A stretch of 64,000 nucleotides of DNA from Cupriavidus taiwanensis LMG 19424 (GCF_000069785.1 NC_010528.1:2790001-2854000), one strand, 5' to 3'. Numbered from the stretch's first letter, positions 48,681-59,458 are shown. A program made the numbers and translations. Notes: generated by a model not told the origin, from the letters alone.

Positions 48681-49433
48681 TCATCGTTCTTGTTCGATCA
48701 GCGCCCGCGTGAAGACATCATCCCAACCACCATAGGCAGCGACGATGAGCGTACGCCTTTGGAGGAGGCGTTGCAGGGATTTGGTCAACTTCGGCCGAGG
48801 GTTGGTCAGTTGCGCCTGAGTGTGAAGCGTGTCGGAATCGCGCCAAAATCCATGCAGGTGGACGATGGAGCAGATTCCAGGCTCATCCTCAGCTTGGCCA
48901 GCAAGTGTTCCGTCGGCTGCCAAAACTCGCCGTCCGGATCGACCTCCTGCGCTTCGAACTGCTAATGAAATCAGCGGGTCGAAGTTGGTTGTGAGGACTG
49001 GCCCCAGAAATCGCTCATTTCCACCGGCCACCATCTCACCCAGACTCAAGGTCCCGGCTGGAATATTCCATTCCTCGGGGTGTCCATCCATGCCCGGCAG
49101 CGGTTCCGCGATTCCTGCCTTACGCGCTTTCAAAATGGCCGTTTTGATAACGTCGTTTATGGCGTCTTGCCCCATCTTTTTACCGAGCCACTTCATCCCC
49201 TCTTGGTAGGCATCGCCGCCTACTTTTCCACTCAGAGCGGTATCAAAGTTGGGGAGCGAGAAAGCAGCACGGCCACGAATCTCATCTCGGATGATGTCCA
49301 GGATTTCCGTTACACCAGGCACACCAACGCCGTCCTTCACTGACAGCGGTGACCCGACAAGGAAGGCCACGGGACGCTTTGTCGCAACAGCGGCGATGAG
49401 AAGGTCTTCTTTTGATAGTAGCTCGAAGGACAT
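48681..49433 (-). CDS. SIR2-domain part of the same defence protein (ends at a frameshift)
   Basis: 250 aa from ATG 49433 (a GTG six bases upstream is possible; no clear ribosome site). RPVAFLVGSPLSVKDGVGVPG is the NAD-binding start, VLTTNFDPLIS (residues 147-157) and IVHLHGFWRDSDTL (190-203) hold the Asn/Asp and His of the NADase site, and LIVAAYGGWDDVFTRALIEQ is the late Rossmann strand. It stops at 48681 just where the second frame opens, so a 1,040-residue single protein is likely the ancestral form. Predicted effect: NAD+ cleavage during phage infection. Confidence 0.82.
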   Translation of the reverse strand: MSFELLSKEDLLIAAVATKRPVAFLVGSPLSVKDGVGVPGVTEILDIIRDEIRGRAAFSLPNFDTALSGKVGGDAYQEGMKWLGKKMGQDAINDVIKTAILKARKAGIAEPLPGMDGHPEEWNIPAGTLSLGEMVAGGNERFLGPVLTTNFDPLISLAVRSAGGRSGRRVLAADGTLAGQAEDEPGICSIVHLHGFWRDSDTLHTQAQLTNPRPKLTKSLQRLLQRRTLIVAAYGGWDDVFTRALIEQER

Positions 49434-49574
49434 CGTCACAGGTGATTACTAGGGGTAAGTGAAGGAATAGATTTGCGCCGGAGCATACCCGAAAACGATT
49501 TCAGATGGCTGCTTTCAGGGCCGATGTCGATCGGCCCATTCTGGCCGATTGCAGCCACTTGTTTTCTCTAGCTA

Positions 49575-49603
49575 TGAAAAATGGGAGCCATCAGCTCCCA
49601 TTT
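49575..49603 (-). terminator. rho-independent terminator after nrdB
   Basis: AAATGGGAGC (49579-49588) and GCTCCCATTT (49594-49603) form a 10-bp perfect stem with a 5-base loop; leftward the stem runs into TTTTTC. It begins about 30 bases after the nrdB stop. Confidence 0.88.
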
Positions 49604-49631
49604 CTCATCATCAAAGCAAAAAACAACCAAC

Positions 49632-50816
49632 TCAATCCCAGCTCAACGCCCCACCCGTCTGATACTCAATAACTCGCGTCTCAAAGAAGTTGCGTTCCTT
49701 CTTCAGATCGATCATCTCGCTCATCCACGGGAACGGGTTCTCCTCATTCGGGAACAACTGGTCAAGACCAATCTGCTGGCACCGACGATTGCAGATGAAC
49801 CGCAGATACGACTTGAACATCGGCGCATTCAGCCCCAGCACCCCACGCGGCATTGTGTCTTCCGCATAGCGATACTCCAGATCCACCGCCTTCTTGAACA
49901 ACTCCGTAATCTCAGCCTTGAACTCCGCCGTCCAAAGATGCGGATTCTCCAGCTTGATCTGGTTGATCAGGTCAATCCCAAAATTGCAGTGCAGCGACTC
50001 ATCCCGCAGGATGTACTGATACTGCTCCGCAGCCCCAGTCATCTTGTTCTGCCGCCCCATCGCCAGGATCTGCGTGAAGCCCACATAGAAGAACAGCCCT
50101 TCCATGATGCAGGCGAACACGATCAGCGACTTCAGGAGCTTCTGGTCGTTTTCCGGCGTGCCGGTCTTGAACGACGGGTCGGTCAGCGTGTCGATGAACG
50201 GGATCAGGAACTCGTCCTTGTCGCGGATCGACTGCACTTCGTGGTACGCGTTGAAGATCTCGGCTTCGTTCAGGCCCAGCGATTCAACAATGTACTGGTA
50301 GGCGTGCGTGTGGATAGCCTCTTCAAAGGCCTGGCGCAGCAGGTACTGGCGGCATTCGGGCGCGGTGATCTGGCGGTAGGTGCCCAGCACGATGTTGTTG
50401 GCGGCCAGCGAGTCGGCGGTGACGAAGAAGCCCAGGTTGCGCTTGATGATGCGGCGCTCGTCCTCGGTCAGGCCGTTGGGGTCTTTCCACAGGGCGATGT
50501 CGCGGGACATGTTGATTTCCTGCGGCATCCAGTGGTTGGCGCAGCCGGCCAGGTACTTTTCCCACGCCCACTTGTACTTGAACGGGACGAGCTGGTTGAC
50601 GTCGGTCGAGCCGTTGATGACGCGCTTGTCGGCGGCGTTGACGCGCCGGTTGCTTTGCGCGGCGGCGGCATTGGGGTTGTTGCCCAGGATGCCGGCTTGC
50701 GTGGCGCTCGACGGCAGGACGCCTTGCTGGTCAGCGGTGGCAGGGGCGGCAGCAGGTTGCAGGGGAGGCTGCGGTGCGGCCTGCGAGGTGGCGTCAACGT
50801 CGTCCCAATTTAGCAT
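49632..50816 (-). CDS. nrdB: ribonucleoside-diphosphate reductase class Ia, beta subunit
   Basis: Houses the diiron-tyrosyl radical used by NrdA. 394 aa from ATG 50816; the ATG two codons upstream is too close to AGGAG. After an Ala/Gln-rich N-terminal stretch (about residues 10-60) the ferritin-like fold has the iron-ligand motifs [13 protein letters not shown] and [10 protein letters not shown]. The C-terminus [13 protein letters not shown] is the tail that docks on the alpha subunit. It is separated from nrdA by the small 47-aa gene, an order seen across Burkholderiales. Confidence 0.96.
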   Translation of the reverse strand: MLNWDDVDATSQAAPQPPLQPAAAPATADQQGVLPSSATQAGILGNNPNAAAAQSNRRVNAADKRVINGSTDVNQLVPFKYKWAWEKYLAGCANHWMPQEINMSRDIALWKDPNGLTEDERRIIKRNLGFFVTADSLAANNIVLGTYRQITAPECRQYLLRQAFEEAIHTHAYQYIVESLGLNEAEIFNAYHEVQSIRDKDEFLIPFIDTLTDPSFKTGTPENDQKLLKSLIVFACIMEGLFFYVGFTQILAMGRQNKMTGAAEQYQYILRDESLHCNFGIDLINQIKLENPHLWTAEFKAEITELFKKAVDLEYRYAEDTMPRGVLGLNAPMFKSYLRFICNRRCQQIGLDQLFPNEENPFPWMSEMIDLKKERNFFETRVIEYQTGGALSWD

Positions 50817-50929
50817 CGTCATATTCTCCTATTCAGTCCAATCGCATTCTGTAAGCTACTAAGCATCTACAGGGGCGCATCTCTACATCTCTTTCCTTCG
50901 CAGCCTTCAAAAAAACTGCAAAGGAAAGA

Positions 50930-50949
50930 GAAGGGCCTTGCGGCCCTTC
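50930..50949 (-). terminator. hairpin after the 47-aa gene
   Basis: GAAGGGCC (50930-50937) pairs with GGCCCTTC (50942-50949) around TTGC. Leftward it is followed by TCTCTTTCC rather than a clean T run, so termination may be partial, allowing read-through to nrdB. Confidence 0.6.
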
Positions 50950-50961
50950 CGTTACTTCTGA

Positions 50962-51105
50962 TTACTTCGAAGTCTTAGCCGGCGTGCGCCTGATCGTCTC
51001 CACCGTAGTGGTGTTGGGACGGCGCTGCGCCTCACGCACCGGAATGAACTGCCCAGTTCCTGCGTCGCGGCCAATCTTCTGAGGGGGCGGGGTCTTCTTG
51101 GACAT
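50962..51105 (-). CDS. small basic protein of unknown function between nrdA and nrdB
   Basis: 47 aa: MSKKTPPPQKIGRDAGTGQF then IPVREAQRRPNTTTVETIRR and a Lys-rich end. AAGGAG is perfectly placed before ATG 51105, which supports translation. The G-R-D/S-A-G-x-G-x-F pattern with a Thr-rich end resembles short proteins annotated inconsistently in many proteobacteria. No Cys, no membrane segment. Its place between nrdA and nrdB is noteworthy. Confidence 0.75.
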   Translation of the reverse strand: MSKKTPPPQKIGRDAGTGQFIPVREAQRRPNTTTVETIRRTPAKTSK

Positions 51106-51220
51106 CCCAATCTCCTTCAAAAAGCTTCACACCAACTTGGCTTGCTCCGGTGCTAAGATCCGTTTGCCCAACGATGCCGGAGGGCCAAAGGTCTAGTGCC
51201 TTAACCTTCAGCCTTGTTGC

Positions 51221-51258
51221 AAAGCCCGCGGTGTTCCACCACCGCGGGCTTTTTCTTT
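51221..51258. terminator. hairpin terminator at the 3' end of nrdA
   Basis: AAAGCCCGCGGTG (51221-51233) pairs with CACCGCGGGCTTT (from 51240) over 13 bp around a 6-base loop, with T-rich flank TTTTTCTTTT on the right and a weaker one on the left. It directly abuts the nrdA stop at 51258. Confidence 0.8.
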
Positions 51259-54197
51259 TACTGGCAGGCTTCGCACTCTTCAAAGCCAGGGTCACCCGGG
51301 CGCATCGTGCAGACCGCGCCTTCGGCTTCCGGCATGGCCGGGGCCGATGCAGCTGCCGCGTCCAGGGCGGAGCCGCTGTCGCTGCCCGACGACACCGCGT
51401 TCAGCGAGCCGCGCGACACGGTCGACTTCTCCACGTGCGTGGCAGCCATGGTGCGCAGGTAGTACGTGGTCTTCAGGCCGCGCAGCCAGGCCAGCTTGTA
51501 GGTGTCGTCCAGCTTCTTGCCCGAGGCGCCGGCCATGTAGATGTTCAGGGACTGGGCCTGGTCGATCCACTTCTGGCGGCGGCTGGCGGCTTCCACCAGC
51601 CAGGTCGGCTCGACTTCGAACGCGGTGGCGTAGATGTCGCGCAGGTCTTGCGGAATGCGGTCGATACGCGACAGCGAGCCGTCGAAGTACTTCAGGTCGG
51701 CGACCATCACTTCGTCCCACAGGCCACGTTCCTTCAGGTCGCGCACCAGGTAGTCATTGACCACGGTGAACTCGCCCGACAGGTTCGACTTCACGTACAG
51801 GTTCTGGAACGTCGGCTCGATGCACGCGGATACGCCGATGATGTTCGAGATCGTGGCGGTCGGCGCGATCGCGATGCAGTTCGAGTTGCGCATGCCGTGC
51901 TGCTTGATGCGGGCACGCAGGCTGGTCCAGTCCATGCTGCTGGACATGTCCACGTCCAGGTAGCCGCCGCGCTCTTCGGCCAGCAGCTTGAGCGAGTCCT
52001 GCGGCAGGATGCCGCGATCCCACAGCGAGCCGGTGTAGGTCTCGTAGCGGCCACGCTCTTCGGCCAGCTCGGTGGAGGCCTGGTAGGCGTAGTAGCACAC
52101 GGCTTCCATCGAGGTGTCGGCGAACTTCACCGCGGCGTCGCTGGAGTACGGCGTGCGCAGCACGTGCAGGCAGTCCTGGAAGCCCATGATGCCCATGCCG
52201 ACCGGGCGGTGGCGCAGGTTGGAGTTGCGGGCCTTCTCGACAGCGTAGTAGTTGATGTCGATGACGTTATCCAGCATCCGCATGGCGGTGCGGATGGTCT
52301 TCTGCAGCTTGGCGTGGTCGAGCGCGTACGAGCCGTCAGCCTGCTTGGCCAGGTGGGCCACCAGGTTCACCGAACCCAGGTTGCACACGGCGATTTCGCT
52401 GTCGTTGGTATTCAGCGTGATTTCCGTGCACAGGTTGGAGCTGTGGACGACGCCGACGTGCTGCTGCGGGCTGCGGATGTTGCAAGGATCCTTGAAGGTG
52501 ATCCACGGGTGGCCGGTTTCGAACAGCATGCCCAGCATCTTGCGCCAGAGCTGCATGGCCGGGACCTTCTTGAACAGCTTCAGTTCGCCGTTGGCGGCCT
52601 TGGCTTCGTAGCCCAGGTAGGCCTTCTCGAATGCCTTGCCGACCTTGTCGTGCAGGTCCGGGCAGGTGGACGGCGAGAACAGCGTCCATTCGGCGTTTTC
52701 CATCACGCGCTTCATGAACAGGTCCGGAATCCAGTTGGCCGTGTTCATGTCGTGGGTGCGGCGGCGGTCGTCGCCGGTGTTCTTGCGCAGCTCCAGGAAT
52801 TCTTCGATGTCCAGGTGCCACGTTTCCAGGTAGGCGCAGACGGCGCCCTTACGCTTGCCGCCCTGGTTCACGGCCACGGCGGTGTCGTTCACCACCTTCA
52901 GGAACGGGACCACGCCCTGGCTCTTGCCGTTGGTGCCCTTGATGTGCGAGCCCAGTGCGCGCACGTTGGTCCAGTCATTGCCCAGGCCGCCGGCGAACTT
53001 GGACAGCAGCGCGTTTTCCTTGAGCGCTTCGTAGATGCCTTCCAGGTCGTCCGAGACTGTGGTCAGGTAGCACGACGACAGCTGCGAGCGCTGGGTGCCC
53101 GAGTTGAACAGGGTCGGCGTGGACGACATGAAGTCGAACGACGACAGCAGCTGGTAGAACTCGATGGCGCGCGCTTCGCGGTCCTTCTCGTTCAGCGCCA
53201 GGCCCATGGCCACGCGCATGAAGAAGGCTTGCGGCATTTCGATGCGGGTTTCATCGATATGCAGGAAGTAGCGGTCGTACAGGGTCTGCAGGCCGAGGTA
53301 GTTGAACTGGAAGTCGCGGCCGGCGTCCAGCGCGGCGCCCAGGCGGGCCAGGTCGAAGGTGGCCAGCTTCTCGTCCAGCAGCTCGGCGGCAATACCGCGC
53401 GCGATGAACTTGGGGAAGTACTCGGCGTAGCGGGTGGCCATCTCGGCCTGGGTCACTTCGGTGCCGAGGATTTCCTTGCGGATGGTGTGCAGCAGGATAC
53501 GGGCGGTGACCTGGCTGTAGTCCGGGTCCTTCTCGATCAGGGTACGCGCGGCCAGGATGGCGGAGTCGTACACCTGCGTCATCGGCACGCCTTCGTACAG
53601 GTTCTTCAGCGTTTCCTTCAGGATCGGCTCGGCGCTGACGGCATCGCCCAGGCCGGAGCAGGCGTTGTCGATCAGGGCGTGCAGCGCGACGATGTCGAGC
53701 GGCTTGGTCACGCCGGCGTCGGTCACGTTGATGCTGATGCCGGCTTCCTGCACGCGGGCGACGGCCTGCGCGCTGGCGCTGGCGCGCTCGGCCTTGCGCT
53801 TCTCGCGGTACAGCACATAGGCGCGGGCGACTTCATGCTCGCCCGAGCGCATCAGCGACAGTTCGACCTGGTCCTGCACGTCTTCGATGTGGATGGCGCC
53901 ACCGCTCGGGCGGCTGCGCACCAGCGCGCGCACCACGTTGTCGGTCAGCTGCTCGACGATCTCGCGCACGCGCGCCGACGCGGCGCCCTGCCCGCCGTTG
54001 ACGGCGAGGAAGGCCTTGGTCATGGCGACGGCGATCTTGGACGGCTCGAACGCCACCACGGCACCGTTGCGACGAATGATCTTGTGATCCGGGTAATTCG
54101 AGGTCGCGGCGCTGGGGGTCTGCTGCGTGGTCGGGGCCTGGCTGGCAACTCCGGCGGCGGCGCCACCCGTGGTGATTTCGTTCTGTGCCGTTTGCAT
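51258..54197 (-). CDS. nrdA: ribonucleoside-diphosphate reductase class Ia, alpha subunit
   Basis: Reduces ribonucleoside diphosphates to deoxy forms. 979 aa, longer than E. coli NrdA (761) because of N-terminal additions: a Gln/Thr-rich leader, an ATP-cone (HKIIRRNGAVVAFEPSKIAV) and further helical sequence before the core. The core shows SSCYLTT (redox Cys), NLCTEITL with the catalytic Cys and Glu, and APTATISNIIG. The C-terminus FEECEACQ holds the CxxC pair that exchanges with thioredoxin. AGGAG precedes ATG 54197, and a long structured leader lies upstream. Confidence 0.97.
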   Translation of the reverse strand: MQTAQNEITTGGAAAGVASQAPTTQQTPSAATSNYPDHKIIRRNGAVVAFEPSKIAVAMTKAFLAVNGGQGAASARVREIVEQLTDNVVRALVRSRPSGGAIHIEDVQDQVELSLMRSGEHEVARAYVLYREKRKAERASASAQAVARVQEAGISINVTDAGVTKPLDIVALHALIDNACSGLGDAVSAEPILKETLKNLYEGVPMTQVYDSAILAARTLIEKDPDYSQVTARILLHTIRKEILGTEVTQAEMATRYAEYFPKFIARGIAAELLDEKLATFDLARLGAALDAGRDFQFNYLGLQTLYDRYFLHIDETRIEMPQAFFMRVAMGLALNEKDREARAIEFYQLLSSFDFMSSTPTLFNSGTQRSQLSSCYLTTVSDDLEGIYEALKENALLSKFAGGLGNDWTNVRALGSHIKGTNGKSQGVVPFLKVVNDTAVAVNQGGKRKGAVCAYLETWHLDIEEFLELRKNTGDDRRRTHDMNTANWIPDLFMKRVMENAEWTLFSPSTCPDLHDKVGKAFEKAYLGYEAKAANGELKLFKKVPAMQLWRKMLGMLFETGHPWITFKDPCNIRSPQQHVGVVHSSNLCTEITLNTNDSEIAVCNLGSVNLVAHLAKQADGSYALDHAKLQKTIRTAMRMLDNVIDINYYAVEKARNSNLRHRPVGMGIMGFQDCLHVLRTPYSSDAAVKFADTSMEAVCYYAYQASTELAEERGRYETYTGSLWDRGILPQDSLKLLAEERGGYLDVDMSSSMDWTSLRARIKQHGMRNSNCIAIAPTATISNIIGVSACIEPTFQNLYVKSNLSGEFTVVNDYLVRDLKERGLWDEVMVADLKYFDGSLSRIDRIPQDLRDIYATAFEVEPTWLVEAASRRQKWIDQAQSLNIYMAGASGKKLDDTYKLAWLRGLKTTYYLRTMAATHVEKSTVSRGSLNAVSSGSDSGSALDAAAASAPAMPEAEGAVCTMRPGDPGFEECEACQ

Positions 54198-54224
54198 GAG
54201 AACTCCTGTTTTTACCCTGGCTAT

Positions 54225-54314
54225 TTAGAGACAAAAGAGTCCCTGGCGAAATGCGGCGGAAAGCGCATCCGGCCCGCAATGTTCGGGGGCTGGACGTACT
54301 GCCTTGACTGACAT
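54225..54314 (-). other. possible 29-codon leader reading frame before nrdA
   Basis: Leftward ATG at 54314 (inside the 5' arm of the leader hairpin) opens 29 codons, MSVKAVRPAPEHCGPDALSA and on to FRQGLFCL, ending in TAA at 54225, 27 bases before the nrdA ATG. No good ribosome site is visible. Confidence 0.35.
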
Positions 54315-54330
54315 TTCGCCAGGGACTCTT
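54235..54330 (-). promoter_or_regulatory. long-range hairpin in the nrdA leader
   Basis: A 19-base perfect inverted repeat: AAGAGTCCCTGGCGAAATG at 54235-54253 and its complement at 54312-54330, with a 58-base loop. In the transcript the 3' arm is followed by UUUUGUC, so it might also act as a weak attenuator. It lies 37 bases before the nrdA start. Confidence 0.75.
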
Positions 54331-54431
54331 GGTGATGCGCCGGCTTCGCGGAGGGATGATGCTGCCATGTCACATTGCCGTCATGACGGTATGCGATGGC
54401 TGCCTCACACTCGGGCCGGCTCCCCGGTCTG

Positions 54432-54479
54432 ACTACTAGATGTAGTGGTCGATACGAGAAACTGGCCCAAGTATAGTGA
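54432..54479 (-). promoter_or_regulatory. paired NrdR-box-like sites in the nrdA promoter
   Basis: Leftward, CACTACATCTAGTAGT (54447-54432) and TCACTATACTTGGGCC (54479-54464) both resemble the NrdR consensus (acaCwATATaTwGtgt). The gap is 16 bases and the centre distance 32 bases, three helical turns, the usual arrangement for the ATP/dATP-sensing repressor NrdR. The second box contains TATACT, a possible -10 element. nrdR is not in the window. Confidence 0.6.
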
Positions 54480-54717
54480 AGCGAATGCGAAAAACCAGTC
54501 TTGACAAGCGTAGTTGCCACACCCGGCGGCATGTGTGCGGCGGCGCCACATTCCCGGGAACCGCGCTACGACAAGGGATGGGGGCAAGTCGTGCGCAAGC
54601 GCACATTTTCTGCAAAATTTTTTTATCAGAGCGGAGGTCCGATAGCCCACCCGATTGTAGGGAATTGGCTAAGTGACATGGCACCGACATGTGGCCGTGG
54701 CAACCCCGCCGCGCACT

Positions 54718-55331
54718 TTAATCGTGCGAGGGGCGGTAGGGTAACAGGTTTGGCGCAACCCCCGCGAGCCGGGCAAAACGGTTCCAGTCGAAATGCGGTC
54801 CCGGGTCGGTCTTGCGGCCCGGCGCGATATCGCTATGTCCGGCGATGGCCTGCACGGGATAAGCGGCGCGCAGCGCCCGCACCAGCGCGGCGGTGGTGTT
54901 GTACTGCGCGGCAGTGAACGGCACGTCGTCGGTGCCCTCGATCTCGATGCCGATCGAAAAATCGTTGCAGCGCGCCCGGCCAAAAAACTCGGACTGCCCC
55001 GCATGCCAGGCCCGCTGCGTGCACGGCACGAACTGCACCAGTTCGCCGGAGCGGGTCACCAGGAAGTGCGCGGACACCTGGATCTGGTGGATGGTGGCAA
55101 AGAACGGATGCTTGTCCGGATCGAGCCGGTTCTGGAAGAAGGCCTCGATGTCGCCGCTGCCGAACTGGCCGGGCGGCAGGCTGATGTTGTGCAGCACCAC
55201 CAGGTCCACCGGCATGCCGTCCGGGCGCGCGTCGAAATTGGGCGACGGCACGCGGCGCGCGGCCGGGACCCAGCCGTCGGCGCCGGGCAGAAAGGACGAG
55301 GACGAGGACGACGACGAGGACGCGGGCGCGG

Positions 55332-55335
<4 letters not shown>
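54718..55335 (-). CDS. ampD: 1,6-anhydro-N-acetylmuramyl-L-alanine amidase
   Basis: Zinc amidase that strips peptides from anhydro-muropeptides in the cytosol during cell-wall recycling. 205 aa with a Ser-run N-terminus (nine Ser in a row near residue 6). Zinc ligands are His in VVLHNISLPP, His in SAHFLV region and Asp/His in GHSDIAPGRKTDPGPHFDW, plus WHAG and NDFSIGIEIEG typical of AmpD. ATG overlaps the pilR stop (ATGA). Complements mpl at 7.7 kb. Confidence 0.95.
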
Positions 55336-56972
<1,637 letters not shown>

Positions 56973-56996
56973 GGGTGGTGGCTGGATAAAGACAGG

Positions 56997-59144
56997 TCAG
57001 ACGGCGGCCGCCGCGGCAGCCTCTGCGCTCTCGATGCGCAAGGTCAGCACGAAGGCCTTGCCCGGCAGTGTATCGCGCGCACTGGAGGCCAGCATGCCGG
57101 TGCGCTCGATCAGCGCCGGCAGCGAGATGGTGCCGTAGCGCACCTGCGCGTCATTGGCGCCGCACAGCTCGCGCGCCATGAACAGGCCCAGCCCGGTGCC
57201 CTGGGCGTTGCTGGTGAAGAACGGCTCGAACAGGCTGCGCTGGTGTTCGCGCGCCACCTCGGCGCCGTCGTTCCAGACGATCAGCTCGGCATGATGCTGA
57301 TCCAGCGCGTGCGCCAGCAGCCGGATCGAGCCGGGCAGCCGGCTGCAGTAGCGCCAGGCATTGTCCAGCAGGTTGCCCAGCACCTGCTGCAGCTGCGAGG
57401 CGTCGAACACCACCGGCTGGGCCACGTCGACGGTCAGGCGGATGGCATTGGCATTGATGTCCGCACGGCCCGCCGGGCGGGTCTCGCCGGCGCGCGGGCG
57501 GCGCTGGCGCATTTCGGCGCGCCAGCGCTCGACGATCTCGGGCAGCGCCTGCGCCAGGTGCACGGTGCTGCGGCCGGTGCGCGGGCGGCGCGACATCTGC
57601 AGCACGTCGGACACCACCTGGTCCAGCCGGCGCACGTTATCGTGGATGATGCGCAGCAGGCGGGCGTCAATATCGACATCGGCACTGCCCGGGTCCTGCG
57701 CTTCAGGGCCGTGCCGGCCGGAATCGCCCAGCAGTTCGCTGGCCTGGCTGATCGCCGCCAGCGGATTGCGGATCTGGTGCGCGATGCTGGCCACCAGCCG
57801 GCCCATGGCGGCCAGCTTTTCCTGCTGCACCTGCTCGGCGATGCGCTCCCAGCTTTCGATATGGACCAGCACGGTGTCGCGCATCTCGCTGCGCAACAGC
57901 GCCTCATCCTCCTGCGACCACGCCATGGCCTCGTTCTGGGCGATGGCCAGGCGCAGGCGCCCGGCGGCTTCGGGCGACAGCTCGTTCCACGCGGCGGTGT
58001 CGAGCGCGGCCGGCACGGTGCGGCCATGCGCCATGGTCGAGCGCAGCCCGGCCAGGCCCGGCAGCACGAAGCGCAGCCGCAGCCGGGTATGCTGCATGGT
58101 GCCGTCGGCCAGCGCGGGGCCGGAGGCCATCGGCAGCAGCTGCAGGATGCGCGGCACGTCGTCCTTGCTGCGCAGCCAGTCGCGCAGCATTTCCATCAGC
58201 GGCTGCAGGCGCGGGATGCGGCGCAGGTCGAACAGCACGGTATCGCCGCCGCCCTGCCCGGCTTCGCCGCCCGGCGCACCGCCCAGCTTGCGCGAGTAGA
58301 TGCGCTCGTGCGGCTGCACGCCCAGCAGCACCACCGCGGCGGGATTGGCGGCCACCACCGCGCCGTTGGCGCGCACCAGCATCACGCCGTCCTGCATGTC
58401 GTTGACCATCAGCCGGTTGACCAGCTGCTGCAGGCGCAGCTCCTGCTCTCGCGCCAGCGCCAGGCGCTCCTGCGCGATCTGCCGGTTGGCCAGCATATAC
58501 ATCAGCAGCGCGGCGATCATGAACACCAGGCCGAACAGGCCCGAGCCCAGCAGCCCGGCATCGGCCTGGCGCAGCAGGATGGTGTGCATGAACGGGCCGC
58601 TCATCACCACCAGCGCCGAGATCGCCGCGGCAAACAGCGCGAACAGCAGGCTGGTCAGCGCGCCGGCTTCCAGCGCCGGCAGCAGGAAGATCATGGCCAG
58701 GCCCTCGGCGTGCCCGCCGCGCCCCAGCACGCTGAAGACCAGCGCCAGCAGCGCCAGGTCGGCCAGCACCTGTACCCGCACGCGCAGGTGAAAATGCCGG
58801 CGCCACAGCGTGCCCGCCAGCATCGCCAGCGCAATGCCAAGGTAAGGGACGGCGACGGCCATGGCCGCCGCATGCTCGATCCCGCCCATGGCCTCCAGGC
58901 CGAAAGGCAAGGCGGGGATGGCGGCAGTGAAGGGGGAAGCGGCCGTACCGGAAACGCCGGCGGGCGGCTCGCCGCGTCGCATCAGCGCAAAGCCGACCAG
59001 CAGCAGGCCCACGGCGACGCGGGTCCAGCAGAAATAGCGCAGCAGGCGCCAGTGGAAGTCAGGCGGTTCGGGCTGGCGCCACAGCTGCGCCAGGCCGCGC
59101 CAGGCGTTCAGCCGCTGCCAGGCCGACGGCGCCGGCTGGGTCAT
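56997..59144 (-). CDS. pilS: membrane sensor histidine kinase, PilS type
   Basis: 715 aa. About six membrane segments (residues 30-215), a PAS-like region (RLMVNDMQDGVMLVRANGAVVAANPAAV, shown here in part), then the H-box MGRLVASIAHQIRNPLAAI with the phospho-His, and the ATPase domain with NLLDNAWRY and GTGLGLFMARELC. The layout is that of PilS. Paired with pilR; coupled by ATGA to the gene before it. Confidence 0.93.
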   Translation of the reverse strand: MTQPAPSAWQRLNAWRGLAQLWRQPEPPDFHWRLLRYFCWTRVAVGLLLVGFALMRRGEPPAGVSGTAASPFTAAIPALPFGLEAMGGIEHAAAMAVAVPYLGIALAMLAGTLWRRHFHLRVRVQVLADLALLALVFSVLGRGGHAEGLAMIFLLPALEAGALTSLLFALFAAAISALVVMSGPFMHTILLRQADAGLLGSGLFGLVFMIAALLMYMLANRQIAQERLALAREQELRLQQLVNRLMVNDMQDGVMLVRANGAVVAANPAAVVLLGVQPHERIYSRKLGGAPGGEAGQGGGDTVLFDLRRIPRLQPLMEMLRDWLRSKDDVPRILQLLPMASGPALADGTMQHTRLRLRFVLPGLAGLRSTMAHGRTVPAALDTAAWNELSPEAAGRLRLAIAQNEAMAWSQEDEALLRSEMRDTVLVHIESWERIAEQVQQEKLAAMGRLVASIAHQIRNPLAAISQASELLGDSGRHGPEAQDPGSADVDIDARLLRIIHDNVRRLDQVVSDVLQMSRRPRTGRSTVHLAQALPEIVERWRAEMRQRRPRAGETRPAGRADINANAIRLTVDVAQPVVFDASQLQQVLGNLLDNAWRYCSRLPGSIRLLAHALDQHHAELIVWNDGAEVAREHQRSLFEPFFTSNAQGTGLGLFMARELCGANDAQVRYGTISLPALIERTGMLASSARDTLPGKAFVLTLRIESAEAAAAAAV

Positions 59145-59458
59145 GGGCGCGGGCCGCTGCTGCCGCTGCCGCTCTCGCTGCCGTCGCTACTTTCGGTGCG
59201 GCTTTCGTCGGGCAGGTGGCTGCGCCGGCAGTAGTGCAGGCCGCGCCAGGCAATGGCGTCGCCCTGCGGCAGGTGCACGCCGCACTGGGCGCACTGGACC
59301 ATGCGCTCGGCGGCGGCGTCGGGCATGCCAGCGGCCGCGTGTTCGCTGGCCTCACGGGCCTGGCGGGCGCGATGCTCGGCCAGCCGGGCCTCGGCGCGGG
59401 CGCGCAGCCACCAGAAGACGCCCAGCACCACGGCCAGCAGGATCAGGATACGTGCCAT
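59141..59458 (-). CDS. PP0621-family small membrane-associated protein
   Basis: 105 aa: an N-terminal membrane helix (ARILILLAVVLGVFWWLRA), a charged Ala/Arg/Glu helix, a Cys motif VQCAQCGVHLPQGDAI...HYCRRSHL that could hold zinc, and a Ser/Gly tail. This pattern fits the PP0621 family, which sits beside ccsA-like or pilS genes in many proteobacteria. Function unknown. Six bases after the cytochrome-assembly gene. Confidence 0.85.
   Translation of the reverse strand: MARILILLAVVLGVFWWLRARAEARLAEHRARQAREASEHAAAGMPDAAAERMVQCAQCGVHLPQGDAIAWRGLHYCRRSHLPDESRTESSDGSESGSGSSGPRP

Noticed and set aside
38300..49630. Integrase, tRNA gene or attachment-site duplication bordering the island
   Set aside because: None could be seen at either edge; the island status rests on content, composition and the ligase remnant.
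51150..54311. 1053-codon rightward frame opposite nrdA
   Set aside because: Antisense shadow; no domain, biased composition, and it spans the nrdA terminator and leader.
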